A stretch of DNA of 36,206 nucleotides from Streptomyces sp. 150FB. GTDB lineage: Bacteria; Actinomycetota; Actinomycetes; Streptomycetales; Streptomycetaceae. Position 1 is the first letter of the stretch; every line of letters begins with the position of its first letter. The notes beneath the pieces were generated by a model. That model saw nothing but the letters and a program-made list of their open reading frames with translations. It was not told the DNA's origin and ran no database searches. The stretch covers positions 8,503,146 to 8,539,351 of the forward strand of contig NZ_JTHL01000001.1 in NCBI RefSeq assembly GCF_000818195.1, read 5' to 3'. A program made the position numbers and the translations under genes. Shown here piece by piece: positions 7,971 to 16,633 of this stretch.

Positions 7971-9431
7971 TTACGGCGCCCGCAGGCCGTGGGCGACGCG
8001 TGCGCCGAGGTCGGGGTCCACCTTCGTCCAGTAGTCGTTGACCGCACGGTCCTGGACGGGACGCTCGACCCCTTCGCTCAGGTGCGCCACGATGTTGCCG
8101 ACGAGATGGTCCCGCTCGGTCTCCGTCATCACCTGGCGGTAGAGCGTGCCGGGCTGGATGAAGTCGTCATCGTCCCTGTGCGCCTCGTACGCCGTACGCA
8201 TGATCTCGCCGGCCTCCACGAACCAGCTCGGATCACGGTAGCGCCCTGAATCGGCCTTGGGGCCGCCGTAGCTGTTGGGCGCGTAGACCGGCTGGTTCCC
8301 GTTGTGGCGGAAGCGCATCGGTCCGTCCTTGTTGTAATTGCGCACCTCGTTGAGCGGCTGATTGACCGGGAGCTGGGTGTAGTTCGGGCCGGTGCGATAG
8401 CGGCTCGAGTCGCCGTATGCGAACAGCCGCGCCAGAACCATCCGGTCAGGGCTGGGACCGATTCCGGGAACGAAGTTCGCCACGTCGAATCCGGCCTGCA
8501 CGATCTGGGCGAAGAAGTTCTCCGGATTGCGGTTGAGCACCAAACGCCCGACGGTGATGGGCGGATAGTCCTCGTGCGGCCAGACCTTGGTCACGTCAAA
8601 GGGGTTGAAGCGGTAGTCCGCCGCGTCCTCGTAGGGCATGATCTGCATTTCGAGGCGCCAGGACGGGTGGTCTTCGCGGGAGATGGCCTCCCGCAAGTCG
8701 CGCCGGTGGCAGTCGAGATCCTCGGCCCGCATTGCCTTGGCCTCGGCGTCGGTGAAGTTCTGGATACCCTGCTCGGTCTTGAAGTGGTACTTGACCCAGA
8801 ACTTCTCACCCCCCGCGTTCTCCCACATATAGGTGTCGCTGCTGTAGCCATTCATATGGCGCCAGCTTCGCGGTGTGCCGCGGTCGCTCATCAGGACCGT
8901 CACCTGGTGGGCCGACTCGGGCGACAGTGACCAGAAGTCCCACTGCATGTTGTTGCTGCGCAGGCCGCTGTCGGGCAACCGCTCCTGCGAATGGATGAAG
9001 TCGGGGAACTTCATGGGATCGCGCACGAAGAAGACCGGTGTGTTGTTGCCGACGAGATCGTAGTTGCCCTCCTCGGTGTAGAACCGCAGGGCCCAGCCGC
9101 GTACGTCGCGGTCCGAGTCCGGATAGCCTTCTTCGCCGGCCACCGACGAGAAGCGGAGCAGTACCGGAGTGCGCTTTCCGACCCCGTTGAGGAAAGCGGC
9201 CCTGGTCCACTCGGTGACGTCATCCGTCACCTCGAAATACCCGAAAGCGCCCCCGCCCTTGACGTGATATACGCGATCGGGAACCCGCTCGCGCACGAAG
9301 TGAGCCAGCTTTTCGATCAGATAGGTGTCCTGCATCAGGATCGGACCGTTGGTCCCCGCCGTGAGCGAGGACTCGTCGCTTTCGACCGGGCCTCCGGCTT
9401 CCGTGGTGATGGCCGGCGGTTGCTCGTTCAT
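7971..9431 (-). CDS. katA: Monofunctional haem catalase (small-subunit type)
   Basis: A 486-residue catalase that dismutates H2O2 in the cytoplasm. Active-site residues are present: distal His56 in RVYHVKGGGAFG, Asn129 in DLVGNNTPVFF, and the proximal haem ligand Tyr339 with Arg335 in RLFAYGD. The length fits small-subunit catalases. The flanking residues are slightly unusual: YHVKGGG rather than the common VHAKGAG, and AYGDSSRYR rather than AYPDTHRHR. A good ribosome-binding site (AGAGGAGAG) precedes the ATG. A strong inverted repeat lies 55-91 bp upstream and may take part in control. It is divergent from the aldo/keto reductase. Confidence 0.95.
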   Translation of the reverse strand: MNEQPPAITTEAGGPVESDESSLTAGTNGPILMQDTYLIEKLAHFVRERVPDRVYHVKGGGAFGYFEVTDDVTEWTRAAFLNGVGKRTPVLLRFSSVAGEEGYPDSDRDVRGWALRFYTEEGNYDLVGNNTPVFFVRDPMKFPDFIHSQERLPDSGLRSNNMQWDFWSLSPESAHQVTVLMSDRGTPRSWRHMNGYSSDTYMWENAGGEKFWVKYHFKTEQGIQNFTDAEAKAMRAEDLDCHRRDLREAISREDHPSWRLEMQIMPYEDAADYRFNPFDVTKVWPHEDYPPITVGRLVLNRNPENFFAQIVQAGFDVANFVPGIGPSPDRMVLARLFAYGDSSRYRTGPNYTQLPVNQPLNEVRNYNKDGPMRFRHNGNQPVYAPNSYGGPKADSGRYRDPSWFVEAGEIMRTAYEAHRDDDDFIQPGTLYRQVMTETERDHLVGNIVAHLSEGVERPVQDRAVNDYWTKVDPDLGARVAHGLRAP

Positions 9432-9485
9432 TTCTCTCCTCTGCTCGGGTGGAGCCCCCGGCGTTTGATCTTAGAAACGAATTCA

Positions 9486-9522
9486 GGCTCTCTTCTCGAC
9501 GCCACGCTGTCGTGAGAGAGCC
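9486..9522. promoter_or_regulatory. Stem-loop / inverted repeat upstream of the catalase gene
   Basis: GGCTCTCT (9486-9493) is perfectly complementary to AGAGAGCC (9515-9522), with inner arms CGAC (9497-9500) and GTCG (9509-9512). It lies just upstream of the catalase start on the promoter side. It may be a dimeric repressor operator or a structured leader; nothing is known to terminate here. Confidence 0.45.
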
Positions 9523-9648
9523 ATGTCCGGCCCTGGCCGGCAGCGCCGTACGCCGGGTGGCGGCCGGTGCCGCCGGCCCGATGCTGAAGCGTCTTCGCGA
9601 CATGCGCGGTCGGGAGCCGATCGAGCCGGTGCGGCTGGCTAGGGTTCC

Positions 9649-9692
9649 CGTTGAGACCGTTGAGACCGTTGAGACCGTTGAGACCGTTGAAC
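9649..9692. repeat. Tandem 9-bp repeat CGTTGAGAC, four full copies plus a decayed fifth
   Basis: Copies start at 9649, 9658, 9667 and 9676. The fifth at 9685 reads CGTTGA-AC with one base lost. Each copy holds TTGAGA, close to a -35 hexamer. The array ends about 50 bp before the aldo/keto reductase start and is not coding in the preferred reading. Confidence 0.9.
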
Positions 9693-9743
9693 CGTCGAGC
9701 CGGACAAGCCGCTGCCGCGGTCGGTGAAGAAAGAGGGGGGCCA

Positions 9744-10649
9744 GTGGCTGTACTCGGACTGGGGCTGGCGGCGTTGGGGCGTCCCGAATACCTGACGGTC
9801 GGTCATGGTGACTCTCTCGGTGCGGACCGCTCCGTCGACGGCCTGCGCAAGCGGTGTGAACAGGTCTGCGACGCCGCCTGGGCGGGCGGGATCCGGTGGT
9901 TCGACGCGGCCCGCTCGTACGGTCTGGCCGAGCAGTTCCTGTCGGGGTGGCTGACGAGCCGCCGTATCGGGGCCGAGGACGTCACGGTGTCGTCGAAGTG
10001 GGGCTACACCTATACGGCCGACTGGCAGCCGCACGCGGAGGTCCAGGAGGTGAAGGACCATTCGGCCGCCGCCCTGGCCCGCCAGTGGCCGGAGAGCGAG
10101 TCGCTGCTCGGGCCCTGGCTCCGTCTCTACCAGGTCCATTCGGCGACCCTGGATTCGGGGATCCTCGACGACGGTGCGGTCCTGCGTGAACTCGCCGGGC
10201 TCCGGGTGCCGGTGGGTCTCAGTCTGAGCGGCCGGGGCCAGGCCGACACCCTTCGCAGGGCGCTGGAGATCCGGGTCGACGGTCTGCCTGTCTTCTCGGC
10301 GGTACAGGCCACCTGGAATCTGCTGGAGCCCTCGGCCGGTGACGCGCTGAGCGAGGCCAAGGACGCGGGATGGACCGTGATCGTCAAGGAGCCACTGGCC
10401 AACGGACGTCTCGCCGTGCCGGGCCCCGGCACTGAGGCCCTGGGGGAGCGTCCGGATGTCGGGGCCCTGGCCGCCGTGCTGGCCCAGCCATGGGTTGACG
10501 TGGTTCTCTCGGGCGCCGTGACCGTCGAGCAGATGAAGTCGAACCTCGATGCGATCAGCGCCGAGGTACCGGAGCCCGAGCGGTACGTGTCGTACGCCGT
10601 CGACCCGTCGGCGTACTGGAGCGAGCGGGCCGCGATGCGCTGGACCTGA
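9744..10649 (+). CDS. Aldo/keto reductase
   Basis: A 301-residue NAD(P)H-dependent oxidoreductase of the AKR TIM-barrel family. The catalytic tetrad is visible: Asp54 and Tyr59 in WFDAARSYG, Lys85 in SSKWGY and His132 in LYQVHSA. A GTG start at 9744 with AGAGGGGGG about 4 bases upstream is chosen. An upstream in-frame TTG at 9651 would add a meaningless Arg-Pro-Leu repeat translated from the 9-bp repeats. The long helix insert (DHSAAALARQWPESESLLG) and SAVQATWNLLEP are as in actinobacterial members acting on unknown carbonyls. Convergent with the LysR gene. Confidence 0.88.
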   Translation: MAVLGLGLAALGRPEYLTVGHGDSLGADRSVDGLRKRCEQVCDAAWAGGIRWFDAARSYGLAEQFLSGWLTSRRIGAEDVTVSSKWGYTYTADWQPHAEVQEVKDHSAAALARQWPESESLLGPWLRLYQVHSATLDSGILDDGAVLRELAGLRVPVGLSLSGRGQADTLRRALEIRVDGLPVFSAVQATWNLLEPSAGDALSEAKDAGWTVIVKEPLANGRLAVPGPGTEALGERPDVGALAAVLAQPWVDVVLSGAVTVEQMKSNLDAISAEVPEPERYVSYAVDPSAYWSERAAMRWT

Positions 10650-10712
10650 GCACGCGGAGGGAGCGCCGTCGGAGCCGGCCGCCGTCAGTTTCCTGGAGCG
10701 GTCGGTCTCCGG

Positions 10713-11603
10713 TCACAGGGAGATGGGGCCGAGGGCGACGGCGGTCTGGGAAAGTGCCCGGATGACGGGGCTGTCGTTGGTGGAGCGCCACGTCAGGGCC
10801 CACTGGAGGGCGGGGGCGTCACGGAGGGGCAGAAAGACGATGCCGGGCGGCCTGTTGTAGCGGGCCGCGATCTCGCCGAGCGGGTGGACGCAGTGTCCGG
10901 CGGCGACCAGCGACAGGATCTCGTGGAAAGTCCGCGCTGCGCGCCCGCGAGGGACGCGGCGGCCGAGCGGCGTCCGTGTGGGGACCATCGACGCGACCCA
11001 GTATTCAGGGGCTCCGGGGCCCAGGTCGACGACGTGGTTGTCGGCGAGGTCCTCAAGGGACGCGGTGCCGCGCTCGGCCAGCGGATGGTTCGCCGACACA
11101 GCCAGCACACGGCCTCCTGTCAGCACGGTCGGGCCGACGGTGAGATCCGGTTCGGCAACGGGCAGCCACAGCACGTGCACGTCATGCTCGCCGGTACGCA
11201 AGGCAGTGAACGGGTCGCTGCCATTGACCTCACCGAACTGGACATCACTGCCGGGGTAGCGGGTGCGGAACGCGTCGACGAGAGGGCGTAGTTCGTGTCC
11301 GGCATGGCCGAACACTCCCAGCCGCAGGGTCTGGCCGGTGCCAGGACCGGCCGCTTCGGCGCGAGCGAGTCCCGCCTGGAGAAGGTCGAGGGCCTGCTGG
11401 AGGTCTTCACGAAGGCGCCGCCCGACCGGCGTCAGACTCACGCGTCGGCTGGTGCGATCGAACAGGGCGACGCCGAGCCGCCGTTCCTGTCTGCGGATGG
11501 CCTGGCTCACACGGGCTTGGGACACGTGAAGCCGTTCGGCGGTGCGACCGAAGTGCAGTTCCTCCGCCAACGTCAGGAAGATCTCGATGTCCCGCAGCTC
11601 CAT
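10713..11603 (-). CDS. LysR-family transcriptional regulator
   Basis: A 296-residue regulator. Residues 1-60 form the LysR winged helix (MELRDIEIFLTLAEELHFGR, then SQARVSQAIRRQERRLG as the recognition helix, then LFDRTSRRVSLTPVG). The rest is the two-lobed effector-binding domain (LRLGVFGHAG at about residue 95). The ATG at 11603 is chosen because the conserved helix starts there; longer versions have no conserved sequence. It is divergent from the SnoaL-like gene 134 bp away, the usual LysR arrangement, so it probably regulates that gene and the DoxX gene after it. Confidence 0.92.
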   Translation of the reverse strand: MELRDIEIFLTLAEELHFGRTAERLHVSQARVSQAIRRQERRLGVALFDRTSRRVSLTPVGRRLREDLQQALDLLQAGLARAEAAGPGTGQTLRLGVFGHAGHELRPLVDAFRTRYPGSDVQFGEVNGSDPFTALRTGEHDVHVLWLPVAEPDLTVGPTVLTGGRVLAVSANHPLAERGTASLEDLADNHVVDLGPGAPEYWVASMVPTRTPLGRRVPRGRAARTFHEILSLVAAGHCVHPLGEIAARYNRPPGIVFLPLRDAPALQWALTWRSTNDSPVIRALSQTAVALGPISL

Positions 11604-11604
11604 A

Positions 11605-11622
11605 CATAACCCCCAGATTATG
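11605..11622. promoter_or_regulatory. Possible LysR-type operator
   Basis: CATAA (11605-11609) and TTATG (11618-11622) form an inverted repeat with 8 bases between, immediately upstream of the LysR start in an AT-richer patch. The position and the T-A spaced symmetry fit autoregulation, but the match to the T-N11-A box is only approximate. Confidence 0.35.
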
Positions 11623-11737
11623 GATCGCCCCACAAAACCTACATTGTTCCGCCGCTGACCCGCGTCGATGCTGGACACATCACCACCGGACAGGCGACAC
11701 GGGCCTGACCACCTATGGATGAGGCTGGGGGAAACCG

Positions 11738-12190
11738 ATGAGCGACATGCGGGAGATCGCCGACCGTATCGAGATCGAGGCGCTGGGCGCCGAGCTCGCC
11801 GACGCGGTGATGATGCGTGACTTCGACCGCGTCGCATCGCTGTTCACGCAGGAGGGCGTGATGCGGTGGCCACACATCGACAAGGAGTTCATCGGCCGGG
11901 AGCAGATCCGTGCCGGGGTCGAGTGGGGGCAAGGGCTCTGGGAGTTCTTCGTGCAGCACGTTCACCCAGGCGTCATCCGGATGGACGGTGACACAGCGAC
12001 GGGCCGCGCGTACATCCAGGAGTTCGGGCGGATGCGCGACGGCGCCTCACACCTGAACTACGCGCTCTATCACGACTGCTACCAGCGCACCCCGGACGGC
12101 TGGAAGTTCAGCGAGCGCGTCTACGAGGTCAGGTATCTGGACTCCACGCCACTGGCAGGCTCGCCACCGCCCTCAGCGGACCGGACCTGA
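11738..12190 (+). CDS. SnoaL-like / NTF2-fold protein
   Basis: A 150-residue cone-shaped alpha+beta barrel protein. It opens with the helix IEIEALGAELADAVMMRDFDRVASLFTQ, then strands VMRWPHIDKEFIGREQIRAGV, and ends with the WKFSERVYEVRYLDSTPL strand typical of SnoaL_4 domains. Such proteins include polyketide cyclases, dehydratases and hydroxylases, but most are uncharacterised. GGGGGAAACCG precedes the ATG. It is divergent from LysR and is followed after 77 bp by the DoxX gene, so a LysR-controlled two-gene unit is likely. Confidence 0.85.
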   Translation: MSDMREIADRIEIEALGAELADAVMMRDFDRVASLFTQEGVMRWPHIDKEFIGREQIRAGVEWGQGLWEFFVQHVHPGVIRMDGDTATGRAYIQEFGRMRDGASHLNYALYHDCYQRTPDGWKFSERVYEVRYLDSTPLAGSPPPSADRT

Positions 12191-12267
12191 GTTCTGTTTC
12201 CCGGACCGTCGCGGACCCGGAACCGACCGCTCGTACCTCCCTCATGCATCCAGATCAGGAGTACCTC

Positions 12268-12636
12268 ATGGACCTCGCACTGTGGATCGCCGCCGGACTG
12301 CTGGCCGCTGTTGCCCTGGTCGGCGGCGTCACCAAGACGTTCATTCCCAAGGAGAAGCTGGCCTCGCAGCACGGCGGCGAGTGGACCGGAAACGTCGGCG
12401 CCGGCTCCATCAGGGCCCTCGGGATCCTTGAACTGCTCGCCGCCGTGGGCCTGATCCTGCCCGCCGCGCTCGACATCGCACCGGTCGTGGTGTCGGTGAC
12501 CGCCCTGTGCTGGATCCTTCTGATGGTTGGCGCGATGGTCACCCACAGCCGCCTCGGCCAGTTCAAGCTCGTGCTGGTGAACCTGGCCTATCTCGGGCTC
12601 GCGGCCTTCATAGCGGGGGGACACCTTGCCGCCTGA
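12268..12636 (+). CDS. DoxX-like four-helix membrane protein
   Basis: A 122-residue protein with four hydrophobic segments: LALWIAAGLLAAVALVGG, IRALGILELLAAVGLILP, VVVSVTALCWILLMVGAM and LVLVNLAYLGLAAFIAGG. The G..K..FIPKEKL motif after helix 1 and R.LG..E...A.GL are DoxX-family marks. AGGAG sits 7 bases before the ATG at 12268, which is preferred over the ATG at 12244. DoxX-like proteins are linked to redox or thiol stress in actinobacteria; the exact role is unknown. Confidence 0.85.
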   Translation: MDLALWIAAGLLAAVALVGGVTKTFIPKEKLASQHGGEWTGNVGAGSIRALGILELLAAVGLILPAALDIAPVVVSVTALCWILLMVGAMVTHSRLGQFKLVLVNLAYLGLAAFIAGGHLAA

Positions 12637-12702
12637 GGACGGCTCGACTGATGGGCGCCTGGGCGTTGTCCGCCACCTCAAGGGCGATCCCCCAAGCGGG
12701 TC

Positions 12703-13458
12703 CTACCGCCCTTCCGGGACCGGGACGCGGACCAGGGTGGACAGGGTGCGGCGGCGCAGGATGAAGCCCATCGACAGATAAAGGCGGATGGCGTTCTCGT
12801 TGGTGCCCGCCGCGTGCAGGAACGGTGTGTCCCCGCGGTCCCGGATCCCCTGGGCCACATGACGTACCAGCCGGGTGGCGAGCCCCTCGCCCCGGTGGCC
12901 GGCATCCGTGCAGACGGCGCTGATCTCGGTGTAGCCGGGAGGGCGCAGCCGCTCGCCGGCCATCGCCACCAGGCGTCCGCCGCGCCGGATCCCCCAGTAG
13001 GCGCCCAGTTCGATGGTGCGGGGGAGGAAGGGGCCCGGTCGGGTCCGGCTCACCAGATCCAGCATCTCCGGTACGTCGGCCGGGGTCAGCCGGACGGCTT
13101 CAGGATCTGCGGCCGAGCGCAGTGTGTCGGCGATGAGCTGGACGCCCGTCCCCCGCCGCACCGTCTCCCAGCCGTCCGGCACACGCGTGGCCCCACTCAC
13201 CGAGGTCTCGGCGCCTGGGCCGGCCAGCACCGCCAGGTCGTCCCAGGCCCGGGAGTCCGCCGGGTCCGCCAGTGCGACGAAGGGCGAGACGTCCGTCTGG
13301 TAGCGCGCGGCGGATCCGACCACCTCGGCGAACCGGCGGTGTGGTCCGGAGAGCGCCGCCCAGGCCGCGTTGTCCAGCAGGTGCGCCGGGGCCGGCTCCC
13401 CGGACGGCTCGGGAGCGGGCGGCGGGACGGGGCCCGGTGACTGGAGGTCGGTGGACAT
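12703..13458 (-). CDS. GNAT-family N-acetyltransferase
   Basis: A 251-residue protein. The N-terminal half (about 1-120) is a Pro-rich start plus a variable domain. The C-terminal half is a GNAT domain with the acetyl-CoA loop in CTDAGHRGEGLATRLVRHV and the following NENAIRLYLSMGF helix-strand. It transfers an acetyl group from acetyl-CoA to an amine of unknown identity. It is the last gene of the ABC-transporter/oxidase operon, 64 bp after the oxidase, so its substrate may be the imported amino acid or an amine made from it. Confidence 0.88.
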   Translation of the reverse strand: MSTDLQSPGPVPPPAPEPSGEPAPAHLLDNAAWAALSGPHRRFAEVVGSAARYQTDVSPFVALADPADSRAWDDLAVLAGPGAETSVSGATRVPDGWETVRRGTGVQLIADTLRSAADPEAVRLTPADVPEMLDLVSRTRPGPFLPRTIELGAYWGIRRGGRLVAMAGERLRPPGYTEISAVCTDAGHRGEGLATRLVRHVAQGIRDRGDTPFLHAAGTNENAIRLYLSMGFILRRRTLSTLVRVPVPEGR

Positions 13459-13522
13459 GACGCGTCGTTCTCTTCTCTCTGGTGTGCGTGGTGTGTCGCC
13501 GCACTGGAAGGCGGTACGGGGG

Positions 13523-14629
13523 TCAGCGGCCGGCCGGCGCCGCCCGCCCGAGGGCGAAACGTCCTGGCCCCGGCCGCCCCTCGACCAGGTCGGCCGCCAA
13601 CTCCCCGATGGCGGGGCCGAATTTGAAGCCGTGACCGGAGAATCCCGCGAGCACCGTCACCGGACCGCGCCGGTCGATCACGAAGTCGTGGTCGGGGGTG
13701 GTGGTGTAGAGACAGGTGACCGGCTCGGGTACGGCGGAGGCCAGCCCCGGCAGCCAGGTGTGGACGTACGCCGCAAGACGCTCCGCCGCCAGCGGGTCGG
13801 GCGTACGGTCCCGGTGGTCCGGGTCGACGAGCGGCCCGACCCCGTGGAACCCGACCTTGACCCCGTCGGCGCTGCCGAGCCCGTACACCCCGCCCGGTAC
13901 GTCGAAGCCGGCGCCCGGGTGGTGTACGAAGGCCGGCCAGTCCAACGCGTCCGGCACCGGGAAGTGCAGCGGCTGCTCCTGTGTGACGCGCAGCGGCGGC
14001 AGTCCGTCGACCAGCTCGGGGAGAACGGCGGGAGCCCAGCCGCCGACCGCGACCACGGCCGCCTCCGCTGTCACCGACCGCCCGTCGTCGGTGACAGCCG
14101 TCACGCCGTGGTCGGAGGGGGACAGGCTGCTCACCCGTATCCCGTACCGGATCTCCGCTCCCCGTCCCGCCGCGGCCGCGAGCAGTGCCGCCACGGCGGC
14201 GTCGGCGTGCAGACGGCCGCCCTCGGCGTGGAACAGTACGGTCGAGTCGGCCACCAGTCCCGGCCACCGCTCGGCCGCCTCCGCCGGGCCGAGCACTGTC
14301 CCAGGGTGGCCCGCGGCCGCGAGTGTGTCCGCCAACTCGCCTACGGCGCTGGGCAGTCCGTGGTCGACGGCTCCGGTGACCGTGAGGACCGGCCGGCCCG
14401 TCTCCTCCTCCAGGCGGCGCCACAGCGGCAGAGCCCGCAGAGCCAGCGAGACGTACAACGGGTCGGCGTACGTCAGCCGGAAGATGCGGGAGCTGCCGTG
14501 CGAGCTGCCCCGGTCGTGCCCGGGCCCGAACTGCTCCAGCACGGTGACCCGGTGGCCGCGTACCGCCAGCCGCCAGGCCGCCGCCGCGCCCATCACTCCA
14601 CCGCCGACGATCAATACGCTGGGCGCCAT
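13523..14629 (-). CDS. FAD-dependent N-methyl amino acid oxidase (MSOX/MTOX family)
   Basis: A 368-residue flavoenzyme of the monomeric sarcosine oxidase / N-methyltryptophan oxidase family. The N-terminal dinucleotide motif is VLIVGGGVMGAAAAWRLA. SSHGSSRIFRLTY is the characteristic flavin-contact segment, and CLYTTTPDHDFVID carries the Cys that binds FAD covalently in this family. GFSGHGFKFGPAIGE is the C-terminal FAD motif. Such enzymes oxidise secondary amino acids to the primary amine plus formaldehyde and H2O2, or oxidise cyclic amino acids. ATG 14629 is chosen because the FAD motif starts right after it. It lies 102 bp after the binding-protein gene. Confidence 0.88.
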   Translation of the reverse strand: MAPSVLIVGGGVMGAAAAWRLAVRGHRVTVLEQFGPGHDRGSSHGSSRIFRLTYADPLYVSLALRALPLWRRLEEETGRPVLTVTGAVDHGLPSAVGELADTLAAAGHPGTVLGPAEAAERWPGLVADSTVLFHAEGGRLHADAAVAALLAAAAGRGAEIRYGIRVSSLSPSDHGVTAVTDDGRSVTAEAAVVAVGGWAPAVLPELVDGLPPLRVTQEQPLHFPVPDALDWPAFVHHPGAGFDVPGGVYGLGSADGVKVGFHGVGPLVDPDHRDRTPDPLAAERLAAYVHTWLPGLASAVPEPVTCLYTTTPDHDFVIDRRGPVTVLAGFSGHGFKFGPAIGELAADLVEGRPGPGRFALGRAAPAGR

Positions 14630-14731
14630 GACAGGGACGACCTCTCTGTGCGGCCGGGCAGCCTCGGAGGGCGGCCCGGCGAACCTCATGGCCGCTCTTC
14701 CGGGTCGGACAGGACCCCGGACGGCCGGATC

Positions 14732-15754
14732 TCAGGAGTTGGTGGTCGGCAGGCCGGGAGGGTTGACCTCGGAGGTCTTCACGGCCTCGTTCTTGAGGTT
14801 CCACGCCTCCAGCCACGTGGCGTACTGACCATTCTTGATCAGGTAGTTGATGGCGTCGGCCAGCGGCTTCGCGAGTCCGCTGTCCTTCTTGGCGGTCGCG
14901 CAGATCAGGCCCTGCAACGAGGCTCCGGCACCCGAGAAGGTGCCGGCTATGCGGGTCGCCGTCGGGGTCGACGCGGTTTTGGTGACGTGGTACGAGAGGC
15001 TCGGGTTCGGGCCGAAGTACGCGTCGATCTTCCCCGAATTCAGCGCCAGGTAGGTGCTGTTGCTCTCCTGGAAGTACTTCACCGTCAGCTTCTTGCCCTC
15101 GGCCGCCAGCTTGTCGCGCCACTCCAGCAGCAGCTTCTCCTGGTTGGTGCCCGCGCCCACGGCGACGGTCTTGCCCGCCAGGCTCTTGTACGTGCCGCCG
15201 AAGTTCCAGTCGGAGTCCTCGCGCACCTCGAAGGCGAGGTTGTCCTCGCGGTAGGCGGCGAACTCGTACTTCTTCTTCCGCTCCTCCGTGTCCGTGATGT
15301 TGGAGAACCCGGCCTCGGTGCGTCCGCTGTCGATCCCGACGAACAGATTCTCCCAGGTCGCGTTCTTCACGTCGGGCTCCAGACCGAAGACCGCCGCGAC
15401 CAGCCGGGCGAGGTCGGGCTCGGATCCGGTCAGGGTCTTCTGGTCGTCACCGACATAACCGAGCGGCGCCGAACCCGCCGGGAACATGCCCAGACCGATG
15501 GTCAACTTGCCGTCCTCGGTGACGGACTTGGGCAGTTCCGCCCGGATCGCGGCCACTTCGGGGACCTTCAGTGTGGTCTCCTTGGCGGCCCCGTTCGAGA
15601 CGGCGCCGATGATCACGGATCCCTTGGCCGCGGCGCCCAGGGAGCCGGACGAGTCCTTGGCGTCGCTGTCGCCGCAGGCGCTGAGTCCGGCGGCGAGAGC
15701 GAGGGCGGTGCCGGCGGTGACGAGAGTGGACAGACGGGATCTGCGGCGGGGCAT
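14732..15754 (-). CDS. Amino-acid ABC transporter substrate-binding lipoprotein (family 3)
   Basis: A 340-residue secreted lipoprotein. The signal peptide has an RRRSR n-region, a hydrophobic core and the lipobox LSAC (Cys about residue 27). The mature part has the family 3 bilobed features: GSEPDLARLVAAVFGL, WENLFVGIDSGRTEAGFSNI, then TEERKKKYEFAAYREDNLAFEV and LAGKTVAVGAGTNQE. It captures a polar or modified amino acid outside the cell and hands it to the permease. AAGGAA precedes the ATG. It is 72 bp downstream of the ATPase gene. Confidence 0.92.
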   Translation of the reverse strand: MPRRRSRLSTLVTAGTALALAAGLSACGDSDAKDSSGSLGAAAKGSVIIGAVSNGAAKETTLKVPEVAAIRAELPKSVTEDGKLTIGLGMFPAGSAPLGYVGDDQKTLTGSEPDLARLVAAVFGLEPDVKNATWENLFVGIDSGRTEAGFSNITDTEERKKKYEFAAYREDNLAFEVREDSDWNFGGTYKSLAGKTVAVGAGTNQEKLLLEWRDKLAAEGKKLTVKYFQESNSTYLALNSGKIDAYFGPNPSLSYHVTKTASTPTATRIAGTFSGAGASLQGLICATAKKDSGLAKPLADAINYLIKNGQYATWLEAWNLKNEAVKTSEVNPPGLPTTNS

Positions 15755-15826
15755 GTCGGATTCCTTGAGGGTGGACGAGAACAACAGGACGGGGAGGGGG
15801 GAAGTGTGCGGGGGAGTTCGGAGGAG

Positions 15827-16633
15827 TCAGAGAACCTTGCCGAGGAACTCCCGGGTCCTGGCCTCGCGGGGGTTGTCGAGCACCTGGGCCGGTGGTCCCT
15901 GCTCGACGATGCGGCCGTGATCGAGGAAGACGACCTGGTCGGCGACCTCGCGTGCGAACCCGATCTCGTGGGTCACCACGATCAGTGTGGTGCCACCGGT
16001 CGCCAACTCCTTGATGACGGCGAGGACTTCGCCGACCAGCTCGGGATCGAGCGCGGAGGTCGGCTCGTCGAAGAGGATCACCCCGGGTTCGAGGGCCAAC
16101 GCCCGGGCGATCGCCACTCGTTGCTGCTGGCCGCCGGAGAGTTGCCGGGGGTACGAGTTGGCCTTGTCCGCCAGTCCGACCCGCTCCAACAGGGCGCCGG
16201 CCAGGGCCTGTCCGCCCTCCCGGTCGGTGCGGCCGATGGCGGTCGGCGCCGCTGCGACGTTGTCCAGCACCGTCAGGTTCGGAAACAGGTTGAAGTTCTG
16301 GAAGACGAAGCCGATACGGCTGCGCTGGGCCCGGATCGTACGCTCGGCCAGTTCCTTCAGCCGCCCCCGGTGGTGCCGTACGCCGATCGGCTCGCCGCCG
16401 ACCGTCACATGGCCGATGTCCAGCTTCTCCAGATGGTTCACCGCGCGCAGCAGTGTGGACTTGCCGGAGCCGGAAGGGCCGAGGATGACAGTGACCGAGC
16501 CTGGTTCCACCGTCAGATCGATCCCGCGCAGGACCTGGTGCTCCCCGAACCACTTGTGCGCCTGATGGATCTCGACGGCCACCGGCTCGGAGCGGGCGGG
16601 AGACTTCGTGCTCCGCGGTGCGCTGACACTCAT
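15827..16633 (-). CDS. Amino-acid ABC transporter ATP-binding protein
   Basis: A 268-residue ATPase of the polar amino acid uptake (GlnQ/HisP) type. Walker A is GPSGSGKST (residues 52-60), the Q-loop is in FVFQNFNLFPNLTV, the signature is LSGGQQQR, Walker B is VILFDEPTSALD, and the switch His is in VVTHEIGFA. Its ATG overlaps the permease stop as ATGA (16630-16633). A 15-residue Ser/Arg-rich extension precedes the domain. Confidence 0.95.
   Translation of the reverse strand: MSVSAPRSTKSPARSEPVAVEIHQAHKWFGEHQVLRGIDLTVEPGSVTVILGPSGSGKSTLLRAVNHLEKLDIGHVTVGGEPIGVRHHRGRLKELAERTIRAQRSRIGFVFQNFNLFPNLTVLDNVAAAPTAIGRTDREGGQALAGALLERVGLADKANSYPRQLSGGQQQRVAIARALALEPGVILFDEPTSALDPELVGEVLAVIKELATGGTTLIVVTHEIGFAREVADQVVFLDHGRIVEQGPPAQVLDNPREARTREFLGKVL

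Larger units (their letters stand above)
9432..9743. other. Divergent intergenic region between catalase and aldo/keto reductase
   Basis: This gap of about 312 bp holds the promoters of both genes, an AT-richer patch at about 9461-9485, an 8-bp-arm inverted repeat (9486-9522), a short CCGGCC-CT-GGCCGG palindrome (9527-9540) and the 9-bp tandem repeats at 9649-9692. No gene is seen. Confidence 0.6.

Noticed and set aside
9651..9743. Upstream in-frame start of the aldo/keto reductase giving an Arg-Pro-Leu repeat
   Set aside because: The repeat is just the translated 9-bp array; GTG 9744 has a strong ribosome-binding site and begins the conserved domain.
12680..12713. AAGGGCG/CGCCCTT stem as a terminator between DoxX and GNAT genes
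   Set aside because: Seven-bp stem with a 20-base loop running over the GNAT stop; not convincing.
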